The notes under the pieces are model-generated. The model had not been told where the DNA came from and did no database searches. It worked only from the letters and a program-made list of their open reading frames with translations. DNA of 64,000 nucleotides from CAWINY01 sp963837635. GTDB lineage: Bacteria > Acidobacteriota > Terriglobia > Terriglobales > Acidobacteriaceae. The translations under genes were made by a program, and so were the position numbers. Location: positions 558,001 through 622,000 of the forward strand of contig CAWINY010000003.1 in assembly GCA_963837635.1 (NCBI GenBank), written 5' to 3'. Below are positions 43,679-51,898 of this stretch, piece after piece (within the stretch, counting starts at the first letter, position 1; each line of letters starts with the position of its first letter).

Positions 43679-44455
43679 GTGACCTTCCGCGACGCCGCCC
43701 TCGGTCCGCCGCTTTCGCCCCAACACCATCCATCGTTTGGGCCGGGTGAAAATCCTGCCTTCTCGCCGCAACTTTCCGGGGATGAAAGGGTTAGACAGGA
43801 TGTGAGCAGTCTGGCGCTAGATCCGGGTGTGCTCGCGCTGACCCGCGACGGGGGTCGGGACGCCGGTGGTACGCCTGGCGCCATGGAAGTGGACGATGCT
43901 CAGGTGATGTTGCGGGTGAAGGCGGGTGACGATGCCGCCTTCGATTACCTGGTCCAGAAATACCGCCGCGCCATGATCGGATACCTCTATCGCATGGCGC
44001 ACAACTCGGCGGTGGCGGAAGAGCTGGCGCAGGAGGTGTTTCTCCGCGTCTATCGCTCGCGCGAGAGCTACAACGCCGACGCCAAGTTCAGCACTTGGCT
44101 GTATCGGATTGCAACGAACCTGGCCATCAATCACGCGCGCGACAGCCAGCACCAGCGTCCGGAGGTCAGCGTCAGCATGGACGACCCGGACCCGGAGACG
44201 GGCACGACCCTGGATGTTGCCGATAAGACGCCGAGTGCCGAACAGTCCTTGCTGCGCCGCGAGCGGCTGGCAGCCATCCGGCGACAGGTTGACGCGCTGC
44301 CCGAACGGCAGCGCATGGCGGTGCTCATGCACAAGTACCAGGGCCTGGACTACCGCCAGATCGGAGAAGTACTCAAGCTGAGTGAATCGGCCACGAAGTC
44401 TCTGCTGTTCCGCGCCTACGAAAGCCTGCGCGAGCGGCTGAAGGAATTTGTTTAG
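43679..44455 (+). CDS. ECF-type RNA polymerase sigma factor
   Basis: The open frame from GTG 43679 gives 258 aa; GTG 43802 or ATG 43883 are alternative starts, and the segment RQDVSSLALDPGV suggests that at least the 43802 region is translated. Region 2 reads MIGYLYRMAHNSAVAEELAQ with FSTWLYRIATNLAINHARD, and region 4 reads LPERQRMAVLMHKYQGLDYR with LSESATKSLLFRAYESLR. It is an RpoE-like ECF sigma. Its anti-sigma gene starts eight bases downstream, then a DUF3106 gene after three more, so the three form an operon. Confidence 0.9.
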   Translation: MTFRDAALGPPLSPQHHPSFGPGENPAFSPQLSGDERVRQDVSSLALDPGVLALTRDGGRDAGGTPGAMEVDDAQVMLRVKAGDDAAFDYLVQKYRRAMIGYLYRMAHNSAVAEELAQEVFLRVYRSRESYNADAKFSTWLYRIATNLAINHARDSQHQRPEVSVSMDDPDPETGTTLDVADKTPSAEQSLLRRERLAAIRRQVDALPERQRMAVLMHKYQGLDYRQIGEVLKLSESATKSLLFRAYESLRERLKEFV

Positions 44456-44463
44456 AGGCTACT

Positions 44464-44946
44464 ATGACTTGCAATGAGATTGGCGAGCACCTTCTGGACC
44501 TGGCTGCGGGCGAGATGCCCGCGTCCGAGGTGAGCGACCATCTGGGTGCCTGCGCGGCCTGCACGGAGAAGCTGGATGGGCTGCGCCGGACTATGTCGCT
44601 GCTGGATGAGTGGGTAGCGCCGGAGCCGTCGCCGTATTTCGATACCCGGCTCCAGGCGCGGCTCCGCGAGGAGGCCTCCCAGGCGCGGCACGGATGGCTG
44701 AACTGGTTCCGCCGCCCGCTGGTGGCGGTGGCCATGGCTGTGCTAATGGTGGTTGGCGTTGGCTTGTTCCGGGCCGCCATCTACAACACGGGGACGGTAA
44801 CCGACGCGAAGATCATGGCCGAGCCGGGAACGGCAGTCGGCGACCTTCAGGAACTGGATAAGAACCACGAAATGCTGGCCAACTTCGACCTGCTCGATGA
44901 GCTCGATGGGCAGCAGCCGGCCGGCAATACGCCCTCGAACCCCTAA
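44464..44946 (+). CDS. Membrane-anchored anti-sigma factor
   Basis: The 160-aa protein has an N-terminal zinc-finger anti-sigma domain (MTCNEIGEHLLDLAAGEM, then VSDHLGACAACTEKL with the H-x3-C-x2-C motif), a single membrane segment (PLVAVAMAVLMVVGVGLF, about 93-111) and a short periplasmic acidic tail. It should bind and silence the ECF sigma encoded directly upstream and release it in response to an envelope signal. The AGGCTACT start region gives a modest Shine-Dalgarno. Confidence 0.88.
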   Translation: MTCNEIGEHLLDLAAGEMPASEVSDHLGACAACTEKLDGLRRTMSLLDEWVAPEPSPYFDTRLQARLREEASQARHGWLNWFRRPLVAVAMAVLMVVGVGLFRAAIYNTGTVTDAKIMAEPGTAVGDLQELDKNHEMLANFDLLDELDGQQPAGNTPSNP

Positions 44947-44949
44947 CTT

Positions 44950-45474
44950 ATGAACCCGGTACGCCACTTCGTCTGTGCTGTGCTGCTTGGGGTTCTGGCG
45001 CTGCCGTGCGCCTGGGCTCAGGGGCATTCAGGAGAGCAGCGCCATGAACGCGCCGGTCAATGGCTGACACAGCACAAGGATGAGCCCCCCGCCCAGGCGG
45101 AGAAAGCTCTGGAAAACGATTCCACCTTCCGCAAGCTGCCCCCGGAGCGCCAGCAAGAATTGCTCCAGAGATTACGTCGTTTCAGCAACCTGCCGCCCGA
45201 GCAGAAACAGGCCGTGATCCAGCGGATGCAGCGTTTTCAGCAGCTTGCGCCAGCACAGCAGCAGCGCGCCCGCGACCTGTTCACCCGCTACCGGCAACTG
45301 ACACCGGAGCGCAAGACGGAGCTGACTTCGGCCTTCCGGGCGTTGCGCGACGTGCCCCCGAATCAACTTGACTCGGTGCTCAATGAGCCGAACTTCCGCC
45401 AACATTACAACGATAACGAGCGGGACATTCTGAGGGGCATGACCGAGCTGAACATCGGACCGGCACAGCACTGA
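44950..45474 (+). CDS. DUF3106 family exported protein
   Basis: The 174-aa protein has a signal peptide (FVCAVLLGVLALPCAWAQG) and a helical, Gln/Arg-rich mature part with repeats of the LPPERQQELLQRLRRF type: LPPEQKQAVIQRMQRF, LTPERKTELTSAFRAL. This is the DUF3106 pattern. The role is unknown; its position behind a membrane anti-sigma factor suggests it responds to or senses envelope stress, as CpxP/Spy-like helical proteins do. Confidence 0.86.
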   Translation: MNPVRHFVCAVLLGVLALPCAWAQGHSGEQRHERAGQWLTQHKDEPPAQAEKALENDSTFRKLPPERQQELLQRLRRFSNLPPEQKQAVIQRMQRFQQLAPAQQQRARDLFTRYRQLTPERKTELTSAFRALRDVPPNQLDSVLNEPNFRQHYNDNERDILRGMTELNIGPAQH

Positions 45475-45618
45475 GGCACGTCTCCACCTTTCCAGGCACC
45501 AAGCATGCGCAGACGGGAACGCACGGGAGTCGCTGTGCCTCGCCGGCAATCAGGTCACACGGGCCGGGCAAGCAAGGTGGCGTTTGCATTTGTCCATCAA
45601 AGTCCTCACGCAGCGCAG

Positions 45619-46077
45619 TTAATCTGCAGACGCTCTCCATTGCCCCGGGCACGCTCCCAGTTGCGCCAGGCGTTGCTCCATTTCCTTCAAACAGTGGAGC
45701 TCACACTGATCCACCGGCTGGTCGAAACCTTGCCGGTGAAGGATTTTCACGCTTAGAACTACATCCGGGCGGTCGCCACGCACGGCCGAATACCGCAAGG
45801 CCTGCTCGTAGGGGCTGAGCTCGTAGGTGGAATCCTGTTCTTCTTTTGGCAGGATCCAATCGGCCAGGGCGTGCAAGGAATCATAGATGCGCTGGCAGGC
45901 AGGAGAACCTGGGGCCATATGGTCAGATCCGGGTTCCGTCCCGGAAAGCTCAAGTTCAAACCCAACCTGGCGCTCTTTTCCCTCAACCATCAAGCACTCT
46001 GGCCAGACCTCCCAACACACCTGATATCGTTTAACGATACCTGCCAGCATGGAGGAACTTTGCTCTGAAGATGCCAT
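45619..46077 (-). CDS. Conserved acidobacterial-type unknown protein
   Basis: The 152-aa soluble protein starts at ATG 46077 with GGAGG five bases upstream. It has conserved-looking blocks RYQVCWEVWPECLMV, LADWILPKEEQDSTYELSPYEQ and FDQPVDQCELHCLKEM. Cysteines and histidines in the last block and around PACQRIYDS could bind metal. I recall close relatives only in Acidobacteriota, without a known function. It is transcribed towards the DUF3106 gene. Confidence 0.68.
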   Translation of the reverse strand: MASSEQSSSMLAGIVKRYQVCWEVWPECLMVEGKERQVGFELELSGTEPGSDHMAPGSPACQRIYDSLHALADWILPKEEQDSTYELSPYEQALRYSAVRGDRPDVVLSVKILHRQGFDQPVDQCELHCLKEMEQRLAQLGACPGQWRASAD

Positions 46078-46224
46078 TCATGCCTCCTCCGCCCCGCAAC
46101 TGTATGGCAACACCGTCTTTCAGAACAAGCCCATTGAATTACTGTACCTACAGCGCGGGCCTTGTGCCCGCCAACTTCCAGGCAACCAGCCGCTGCGAAT
46201 GAGAGTCTCTGGTAAGAGGGGCAG

Positions 46225-46575
46225 TTACGCAATTGGTGAATTCGCCAGAAGATCAGCAATACGGCGAAGGAACTCCAGCGGAGGTACCGGCTTGTGGAAC
46301 ACGGCATCGACCCCGGGCAGGTAGCTCTCAAACTCCGTATGGCCGGTACAGAGTGCAATTCGGATGTTCGGGTAGAGGCGTCTGGCTTCCTCCGCCAGCC
46401 ACCCGCGATCCGGGACACAGTCCAAGAGCACGAGATCGAAGCTTTGGCTCTGCAGTAACGCGACTCCGTCGGTAGCGTTCAATGCCAGGTGCGTGACGTA
46501 TCCCCCGTGCTGAAGCACCAACTGCATAGTGCGGCCCACCTCGGGATCGTCATCCACACAGAGCACGGAAGCCAT
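46225..46575 (-). CDS. Stand-alone receiver-domain response regulator
   Basis: The 116-aa protein is a single receiver domain. Acidic residues are D8-D10 (VLCVDDDPEV), the phosphoacceptor is D52 in LVLLDCVPDRGW, Thr is in LCTGHTE, and the switch Lys is in VFHKPVPP. It has no DNA-binding or enzyme domain. The start is ATG 46575. It lies 147 bases upstream of the unknown 152-aa gene on the same strand. No kinase is nearby. Confidence 0.85.
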   Translation of the reverse strand: MASVLCVDDDPEVGRTMQLVLQHGGYVTHLALNATDGVALLQSQSFDLVLLDCVPDRGWLAEEARRLYPNIRIALCTGHTEFESYLPGVDAVFHKPVPPLEFLRRIADLLANSPIA

Positions 46576-46885
46576 TGCGATTCCCTCGTCTTAAGATGCG
46601 AGGTACCCAGGCGGTTAGCATCGAAGGTGAGGTTCTCGGGCACCTTCAGCCTGCAGCCGAGATCACGCGCAGCCCAACTTTCTAATACGCAAAATCTTTG
46701 CTAACTCCCTATCGGCTTCCCGCCCCGGATTCTGCAGTTGATTCGATGGAAGCGGCTGAATCGCGTGGCGGGGAGGGTTGCCGCGCTGCCTAGGTGTTCA
46801 GTGTTGGTCCTGACGACCGATCACTGGCCACTGACCACTGCCCCCTGAGCTGAGCCAACGGGGCCGGGACTGGTTACAATGCCTC
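46576..46885. other. Gap with repeat words, upstream of the RNase HI gene
   Basis: The only structure is a run of TGACCACTGG-type words at about 46813-46850, which recur at 48010, 56884 and 57532. No gene is visible. It must hold the divergent promoters of the receiver and RNase H genes. Confidence 0.5.
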
Positions 46886-47371
46886 ATGCCTTTTCGTTCG
46901 TTTCCTCGGAGCAAGAGCGGTTCGCAGGAGTTATTTCCGGAATCCGCAAACGCCGCGCCGGATCAGTATCTGGTCGCCTACATCGATGGCGGCGCGCGCG
47001 GCAATCCCGGACCGGCGGGCTACGGAGTGTTCATCCAAGATCAGGCGAGCCACCCGGTCGCCGAACTGCGCAACTATCTGGGCCGGCAAACCAATAATTT
47101 TGCCGAATACTCCGGCCTGCTCGCCGCTCTGGAGTACGCCATCCAGCACGGCTACAAGGCGCTGCAGGTCTTCAGCGACTCCGAATTGCTGGTCAAGCAA
47201 CTGAAGGGCATTTACAAGGTCCGAAACGAAGGGCTGTTGCCGCTCTATCAGCGTGCCAAGGCGATGATCCGCCAGCTTGATTTCTTCAAGATCACCCACG
47301 TGCGGCGCGAGCAGAACAAGGATGCCGACCGCCTGGCGAACCTGGCGATGGACGAGGGAACGCGGCGCTAA
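46886..47371 (+). CDS. rnhA: Ribonuclease HI family protein
   Basis: The 161-aa protein should cleave RNA in RNA-DNA hybrids. The four catalytic acidic positions are present: D in AYIDGGARGNPG, E in NNFAEYSGLLAAL, D in VFSDSELLVKQL, and D in NKDADRLANLA. The N-terminal 25 residues are an unstructured extension. It lacks the hybrid-binding handle loop of the E. coli enzyme, as in the shorter YpdQ/ArchRNase HI-like branch. ATG 46886. Confidence 0.9.
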   Translation: MPFRSFPRSKSGSQELFPESANAAPDQYLVAYIDGGARGNPGPAGYGVFIQDQASHPVAELRNYLGRQTNNFAEYSGLLAALEYAIQHGYKALQVFSDSELLVKQLKGIYKVRNEGLLPLYQRAKAMIRQLDFFKITHVRREQNKDADRLANLAMDEGTRR

Positions 47372-47372
47372 T

Positions 47373-47440
47373 CGTTTTCCGTTCTTCGTGCCGCGTTCTC
47401 CGTTTCCAGCACAACCTTAGCCCTGGAAAAACGGAGAACG
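47373..47440. repeat. Intergenic palindrome of CGTTCTCCG words
   Basis: CGTTTTCCG, CGTTCTCCGTTTCCAG and CTGGAAAAACGGAGAACG form a hairpin between the convergent RNase H and MarR genes. It could serve both as a terminator, although a T tract is missing. Confidence 0.65.
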
Positions 47441-47441
47441 T

Positions 47442-47942
47442 TCAATCGGCGCCGGCGCTGGTGCGCGCCTTCTTGGCAGGCTGAGGCTTCTCGGTCGTGG
47501 CGCGGCTCTTGCGCGCATTGACGGAAACCCCGGTCGCCTTGCGCAGCGCCGCAGTCAAGGCGGGCGCGGCAGCTTCCAACTCGTCGCGATGCGCTGCCGC
47601 CAGGTCGCGCAGCATTTTCTGCGCCTTGGGGGTAATCTGCAGCAGCACCTCGCGACGGTCGTCTGCGGCACGCTTTCGCTGCACCAAACCGCGCTTCACC
47701 AGGCGGTCGGCCAGCTCGACCATGCTGTGGTGCTGAACTTGCAGCCGCTCAGCCAGTTCGCCGATCGTGGCCCGCGATTCCTCGGGAAGCCCCCGCACGG
47801 CGAGCAGCAACTGGTGCTGCTGCGGCTCCAGGCCCGAAGCTCGCGCCGCCTGTTCGCTGAACCGGAGGAAGCGGCGAATCTGGTATCGGAATTCCGCCAA
47901 CGCGCGGTAATCGGAGTCGGTGATCTCGTGCTGTTGCCTCAT
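47442..47942 (-). CDS. MarR family transcription regulator
   Basis: The 166-aa protein has a MarR winged-helix domain: LLAVRGLPEESRATIGELAE, LQVQHHSMVELADRLVKRGL, then the wing RKRAADDRREVLLQIT. The C-terminal tail is basic and disordered (SVNARKSRATTEKPQPAKKA), unusual for MarR and possibly extra DNA contact. ATG 47942. Divergent from purB; the target is unknown. Confidence 0.88.
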   Translation of the reverse strand: MRQQHEITDSDYRALAEFRYQIRRFLRFSEQAARASGLEPQQHQLLLAVRGLPEESRATIGELAERLQVQHHSMVELADRLVKRGLVQRKRAADDRREVLLQITPKAQKMLRDLAAAHRDELEAAAPALTAALRKATGVSVNARKSRATTEKPQPAKKARTSAGAD

Positions 47943-48009
47943 GCGGGTCGCTGCGCCTATCTGTATCGCAAGGCGATACTACGTTGATTCTTGCTGGCCT
48001 GCAAGCCGG

Positions 48010-48094
48010 ATAGTGGCCAGTTGCCAGTGATCAGTGGTCAGTCCTCCCATCAGGCCATAACCACTGCCCACTGCCCACCGATCACTGATCACTT
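48010..48094. repeat. Intergenic palindrome of CAGTGATCAGTGG words upstream of purB
   Basis: TAGTGGCCAGTTGCCAGTGATCAGTGGTCAG-type words on the left are answered by ACTGCCCACTGCCCACCGATCACTG on the right, around CTCCCATCAGGCC. The same words recur at 46813, 56884 and 57532. Confidence 0.72.
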
Positions 48095-48174
48095 TCTCCA
48101 TCTGGCCGGAGGTGCCGTCTTGCAATTAGAATGCAGATTCTCCCATTTGGAAGCATAAAAAGAGGTGAAAGATC

Positions 48175-49485
48175 GTGATACCCCGGTATACCCGCCCGAC
48201 CATGGGTCGTATTTGGAGCAATGAAAACAAATTCCGCATGTGGCTGGCGGTTGAGGTGGCCGCCACCGAAACCCTCGCCGAGGCGGGCCTGGTCCCCAAA
48301 GATGCTGCCCGGGAGATCAAAGCCAAGGCGGATTTCGAGCTGGAGCGCATCGAGCAGGTCGAAGCAGAGGTCAAGCACGATGTGATCGCCTTTACCACCG
48401 CTGTCGCCGAGAAGATCGGGCCGGCCTCCCGCTGGCTGCACTACGGCCTTACTTCCAATGACGTGGTCGATACCGCCCAGGCGCTACAGGTTAAGGAAGC
48501 CTCAGCCCTGCTGATCGGCGGCGTGCGCAAACTGGCCGAGGTGCTGAAACGGCGCGCCTTCGAGTTCAAAGACACGCCCCAGATCGGCCGTACCCATGGA
48601 GTTCACGCGGAGCCCATCACCTTCGGGCTCAAACTGGCCAACTGGTACTCCGAAGTCCGGCGCGACCTCGCCCGTCTGGAGGCCGCCGCCGAAGATATGC
48701 GCGTCGGTAAACTGTCGGGCGCAGTGGGGACCTTCGCCCACCTGGAACCCGAACTGGAGGCGCAGATCTGCGCCCGGCTGGGGCTGAAACCCGCCGACAT
48801 TTCCTCGCAGGTTATCCAACGGGATCGCCACGCCCATTACTTGTGCACGCTGGCCGTGGTGGCTTCCACTCTGGATAAGATCGCCACCGAGATCCGCCAC
48901 CTGCAGAGGACCGAGGTGCGCGAGGCGGAGGAGTATTTCAGCGAGAAGCAGAAGGGCTCGTCGGCCATGCCCCACAAGCGCAACCCGATCACCTGCGAAC
49001 AGATCAGCGGGCTGGCGCGCGTGGTGCGGGGCAATGCTCAGGCCGGACTGGAGAACGTCGCCCTGTGGCACGAGCGCGACATCTCGCATTCCTCGGTCGA
49101 GCGGGTCATCATCCCCGACTCGACCACGCTGCTCGACTACCTGCTGGCCAAGACCACCAACCTGGTCGACACCATGTTCGTCCATCCCAAGCGCATGCTG
49201 GCCAACCTGGAGAGTACCGGGGGATTAATCTTCAGCGGCCAGCTCCTGCTCGACCTCGTCGAGCATGGCGTGCTGCGCGAAGATGCGTACCACTGGGTGC
49301 AGCGCAATGCCATGCAGGCCTGGCGCGAAGGCGGCCACTTCCAACAGATGATCCTGAGCGACCCCGACATCACCACCAAGGTGCCGCGCGAGGTGATCGA
49401 ACGGGCCTTCGAATTGAAACGCCAGCTGCGCAACGTGGACAAGATTTTCGCGCGCGTCTTCGGCACGGCGACCGCGGCGGATTAG
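48175..49485 (+). CDS. purB: Adenylosuccinate lyase
   Basis: The 436-aa enzyme acts twice in purine synthesis: SAICAR to AICAR, and adenylosuccinate to AMP. GTG 48175 has GAGGTG about eight bases upstream and gives MIPRYTRPTMGRIWS, the usual start. Hallmarks are HYGLTSNDVVDTA, QIGRTHGVHAEPITFG with the catalytic His, and the fumarase-type signature GSSAMPHKRNP with the catalytic Ser. Length is normal. It stands alone, without other pur genes. Confidence 0.96.
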   Translation: MIPRYTRPTMGRIWSNENKFRMWLAVEVAATETLAEAGLVPKDAAREIKAKADFELERIEQVEAEVKHDVIAFTTAVAEKIGPASRWLHYGLTSNDVVDTAQALQVKEASALLIGGVRKLAEVLKRRAFEFKDTPQIGRTHGVHAEPITFGLKLANWYSEVRRDLARLEAAAEDMRVGKLSGAVGTFAHLEPELEAQICARLGLKPADISSQVIQRDRHAHYLCTLAVVASTLDKIATEIRHLQRTEVREAEEYFSEKQKGSSAMPHKRNPITCEQISGLARVVRGNAQAGLENVALWHERDISHSSVERVIIPDSTTLLDYLLAKTTNLVDTMFVHPKRMLANLESTGGLIFSGQLLLDLVEHGVLREDAYHWVQRNAMQAWREGGHFQQMILSDPDITTKVPREVIERAFELKRQLRNVDKIFARVFGTATAAD

Positions 49486-49513
49486 AGCAATTCCGGGAAG
49501 GTATATCCCGATG

Positions 49514-49657
49514 CTTTGAAAGGGCACGCTTCAGCCGTGCCGACAGTTGGCTCAATGCGGGATAGGAATTTAGGCCATGAGGTATCTATCCCTCAGCGGT
49601 TAAAGCCGAGTCTCAAGCTGTCCCATACGGCACGCCTGAAGGCGTGCCCTTTCAAAG
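49514..49657. repeat. Intergenic palindrome with CTTTGAAAGGGCACGC arms
   Basis: CTTTGAAAGGGCACGCTTCA at the left is answered by TGAAGGCGTGCCCTTTCAAA at the right, with an inner CTCAGCGGTTAAAGCCGAG-type pair. It is related to 26805-26952 and separates the convergent purB and doxX genes. Confidence 0.75.
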
Positions 49658-49703
49658 AAAGCTCGGCCACACCTATCGCGAACCGCTCTAAACCGCGCGG
49701 GGC

Positions 49704-50186
49704 TTACGCCGCCAAGCGCTCGTCCAGGTTGACCACCTCCGATTTCCTTCTTCCGAGCAGGCGGTCGATGGAGAGCGCGCCGGAGCCGCGCACCATCACG
49801 GCAATGCTGATAGCGATCGCCAGCAGGTGGTACTCGAATCCCTCGCCTCGCTTGTTGCCGGCCCAGTTCATGAAGAAGCCATTGCCGCTGTGAACCAGCG
49901 CCACCGCCACGGCCATGTTGACCGCCACGCCGAAGGCGGCGACGCGCCCGAGCAATCCCAGAATCAGCCCGATGCCGCCCAGGAACTCAGCAGCAATGGC
50001 CAGCGCCGCAAAGGTCGCGGGAATGTGCATCATGGTGGTGAACATGCCGAAGCTGGCCTTGAGGCCATAACCGCCAAACCAGCCCAGGACTTTCTGCGCG
50101 CCGTGCGCGAACATGGCAACGCCCAGCGCCAGTCGTAGCACTGTCAGGGTTGCATCGTTGTTGGTAGCCAACAGTTTGCGAATCAT
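49704..50186 (-). CDS. DoxX family membrane protein
   Basis: The 160-aa protein has four membrane segments and the DoxX signature near the start (LRLALGVAMFAHGAQKVLGWFG). The second half has FMNWAGNKRGEGFEYHLLAI, the typical F-E---L--- block. DoxX proteins are linked to quinone and thiol stress; the exact reaction is unclear. It lies 34 bases downstream of the pirin gene on the same strand, so it forms an operon with it. Confidence 0.88.
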   Translation of the reverse strand: MIRKLLATNNDATLTVLRLALGVAMFAHGAQKVLGWFGGYGLKASFGMFTTMMHIPATFAALAIAAEFLGGIGLILGLLGRVAAFGVAVNMAVAVALVHSGNGFFMNWAGNKRGEGFEYHLLAIAISIAVMVRGSGALSIDRLLGRRKSEVVNLDERLAA

Positions 50187-50220
50187 AGAGAAGGTTCCTT
50201 TCTGGCCCCTCGCTGGTGCG

Positions 50221-50991
50221 TCAGGCCAGGTCGAACAGCAAGAACTCCGAGCGGGTGCCCCGCCCTTTCAATTGGAGATTGGATTCCTCGGGAGTCCCCG
50301 GGGTGCGCTGGATTTCCCTGGGTGCCCCTTCGAGTGGTCCTTCGGTGTGTTGGTCCGGGGAAACGGCTGCGCCGTCCCCGGTTTTCAGCGCGAGCCCGTT
50401 GAGTTCGATTTCGCCCTCGGCGACCTGCACCCAGGCGTGACGCCCCTGGGCGATGAGGTATTCGATACTCTGCCCGTCCTCCAGCAGCGAGGCATAAACC
50501 TTCGCGTCCTGGCTGGCGATCAGCGAACCTTCTTCACCGTCGGGAGATACGATCAGTCGCAAACGGTTGCGCTTCTCGTCATCGCCAAACGTCTTCTGGT
50601 CATAGCGTGGCGGAAGGCCATCTCGCTCCGGCAAAAGCCAGATCTGCAGCAGGTGAACGGCCTCGGCTTGCGAGTCGTTGAACTCGCTGTGGCGGACCCC
50701 GGTGCCGGCGCTCATGTGCTGCACGTCGCCACGGTGTAGCGTGCCGCCCGCGCCGGTGCTGTCGCGATGCGTGAGCGCGCCGCTGATCACGTAGGTGACG
50801 ATCTCCATATCCTTATGCGGGTGCGTGCCGAAGCCGCGGTTCGGCTGAACGGTGTCGTCATTGATGACGCGCAGCGTGCGGAAGCCCATATGTCGAGGGT
50901 CGAAATAGGTGTTGAACGAGAAGGTGTAATGGGTGTCGAGCCAGCCATAGTTGGCGTGGCCTCGTTCGCCCGCAGGTCTGAGGGTGATCAT
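50221..50991 (-). CDS. Pirin family (bicupin) protein
   Basis: The 256-aa protein starts at ATG 50991 (MITLRPAGERGHANYGWLD), with GGGG ten bases upstream; ATG 51012 adds seven residues. The metal-binding N-terminal cupin shows HPHKDMEIVTYV, then QHMSAGTGVRHSEFN; iron is held by three His and one Glu in family members. The C-terminal cupin is degenerate (YASLLEDGQSIEY). YhhW-type pirins act as quercetinases; the natural substrate is mostly unknown. It is co-transcribed with doxX and faces a marR gene that shares an upstream motif. Confidence 0.92.
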   Translation of the reverse strand: MITLRPAGERGHANYGWLDTHYTFSFNTYFDPRHMGFRTLRVINDDTVQPNRGFGTHPHKDMEIVTYVISGALTHRDSTGAGGTLHRGDVQHMSAGTGVRHSEFNDSQAEAVHLLQIWLLPERDGLPPRYDQKTFGDDEKRNRLRLIVSPDGEEGSLIASQDAKVYASLLEDGQSIEYLIAQGRHAWVQVAEGEIELNGLALKTGDGAAVSPDQHTEGPLEGAPREIQRTPGTPEESNLQLKGRGTRSEFLLFDLA

Positions 50992-51022
50992 TGCAGCCAA
51001 TCCCCTTTCCATACGCGTTTAG

Positions 51023-51038
51023 ATGTTTCAACATTAAA
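51023..51038. promoter_or_regulatory. Candidate MarR operator upstream of pirin-doxX
   Basis: ATGTTTCAACATTAAA lies 32 bases upstream of the pirin ATG. Its core ATGTT-T/C-AACAT is palindromic. The same 16 bases with one change occur at 51731-51746 beside the marR start. One shared palindrome before both genes suggests a common regulator, probably this MarR protein. Confidence 0.55.
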
Positions 51039-51054
51039 ATAGTTTCGGCGAAGA

Positions 51055-51283
51055 GTTTTCACCGCAGAGGGCGCTGAGGTTCGCGCAGAGGACACAGAGG
51101 AATGCTTTCAATACGAAGGCGGGAAGACGTGAGGGCAAGATAGGGAGAGGCTTTTTCGGTTTAGTTCCTCTGGGCAGGTGAAAATTGCAAGGTGTGGTTG
51201 TTTCCTTCGCGCCTTAGCGGCTTCGCTTTGGATTTTCCTCTGCGCTCTCTGCGCGAACCTCGGCGTCCTCTGCGGTGAAAAGG
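51055..51283. repeat. Long intergenic palindrome between pirin and marR genes
   Basis: TTTTCACCGCAGAGGGCGCT at the left is answered by CGTCCTCTGCGGTGAAAAGG at the right, and GGTTCGCGCAGAG by CTCTGCGCGAACC. The same vocabulary occurs at 21411, 38533 and 40093. No gene is inside. Confidence 0.8.
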
Positions 51284-51285
51284 CC

Positions 51286-51732
51286 TTATTCCCCGCGTCC
51301 TAACTTCCGGCACAAGGCAGCAAGCTGTTCCTGTTCATCCGGCGAGAGCAGGCTCATGCGTGCGACAATCCCGGCCGCGTGAGTGGGGAACACCGCGGCA
51401 ATCAGCTTGCGGCCCTCGTCAGTGAGCGAGACGCTGACATAGCGGCGGTCTTCGGCGGTTGACGTGCGCCGGGCTAGCCCTCGTTTTTCCAGGTTATCGA
51501 CCACCAGGGTGAGATTACCGCAGGTCTTCAGGGTCTTGCGTGCCAGCTCGGTGAGGCACAACGGCCCGAGATGATACAGGGCTTCCAGCACCGCAAACTG
51601 ACTGGGCGTGAGCTTGTGCTCGGCCAGTCCCCGGGTCGCCTCCGCATGGACGCTTTCGCTGGCGCGCAACAGCTTGATGAAGGCATCCAGCGCGCGCTCT
51701 TCCCGCTTGCCGCCTCTAGAAGATCTCGACAT
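51286..51732 (-). CDS. MarR family transcription regulator
   Basis: The 148-aa protein has the winged-helix core FAVLEALYHLGPLCLTELAR, LKTCGNLTLVVDNLEKRGLA and wing STAEDRRYVSVSLTDEG. C70 in the recognition-helix region (KTCGN) is a candidate redox sensor, as Cys is used by several quinone-sensing MarR members. It is read towards the pirin gene. A palindrome overlaps its own start codon, consistent with self-repression. I infer that it controls pirin-doxX. Confidence 0.9.
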   Translation of the reverse strand: MSRSSRGGKREERALDAFIKLLRASESVHAEATRGLAEHKLTPSQFAVLEALYHLGPLCLTELARKTLKTCGNLTLVVDNLEKRGLARRTSTAEDRRYVSVSLTDEGRKLIAAVFPTHAAGIVARMSLLSPDEQEQLAALCRKLGRGE

Positions 51733-51746
51733 GTTTTAACATTAAA
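51731..51746. promoter_or_regulatory. Candidate MarR operator at the marR start
   Basis: ATGTTTTAACATTAAA overlaps the start codon (51730-51732) of the marR gene on the other strand. It matches 51023-51038 at 15 of 16 bases. Binding here would block the gene's own expression. Confidence 0.5.
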
Positions 51747-51767
51747 GCACAGGCGCCTGCGAAACCT

Positions 51768-51882
51768 ACCACGGAGACACGGAGAAAATGCATTGTCATC
51801 CTGAGCGGAACGAAGAGCCTGTCCTGAGCAAGGCGAAGGAACCTGCTGTTGCTCCGTGTCTCCGTGCCTCCGTGGTGGGTGT
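51768..51882. repeat. Intergenic palindrome of ACGGAGACACGGAG words
   Basis: CTACCACGGAGACACGGAG at the left is answered by CTCCGTGTCTCCGTGCCTCC at the right. The inner part carries GTCATCCTGAGCGGAACGAA, a word also common outside this window in such genomes, though I cannot check that here. Confidence 0.7.
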
Positions 51883-51898
51883 TGCTGTGACTTCCGCT

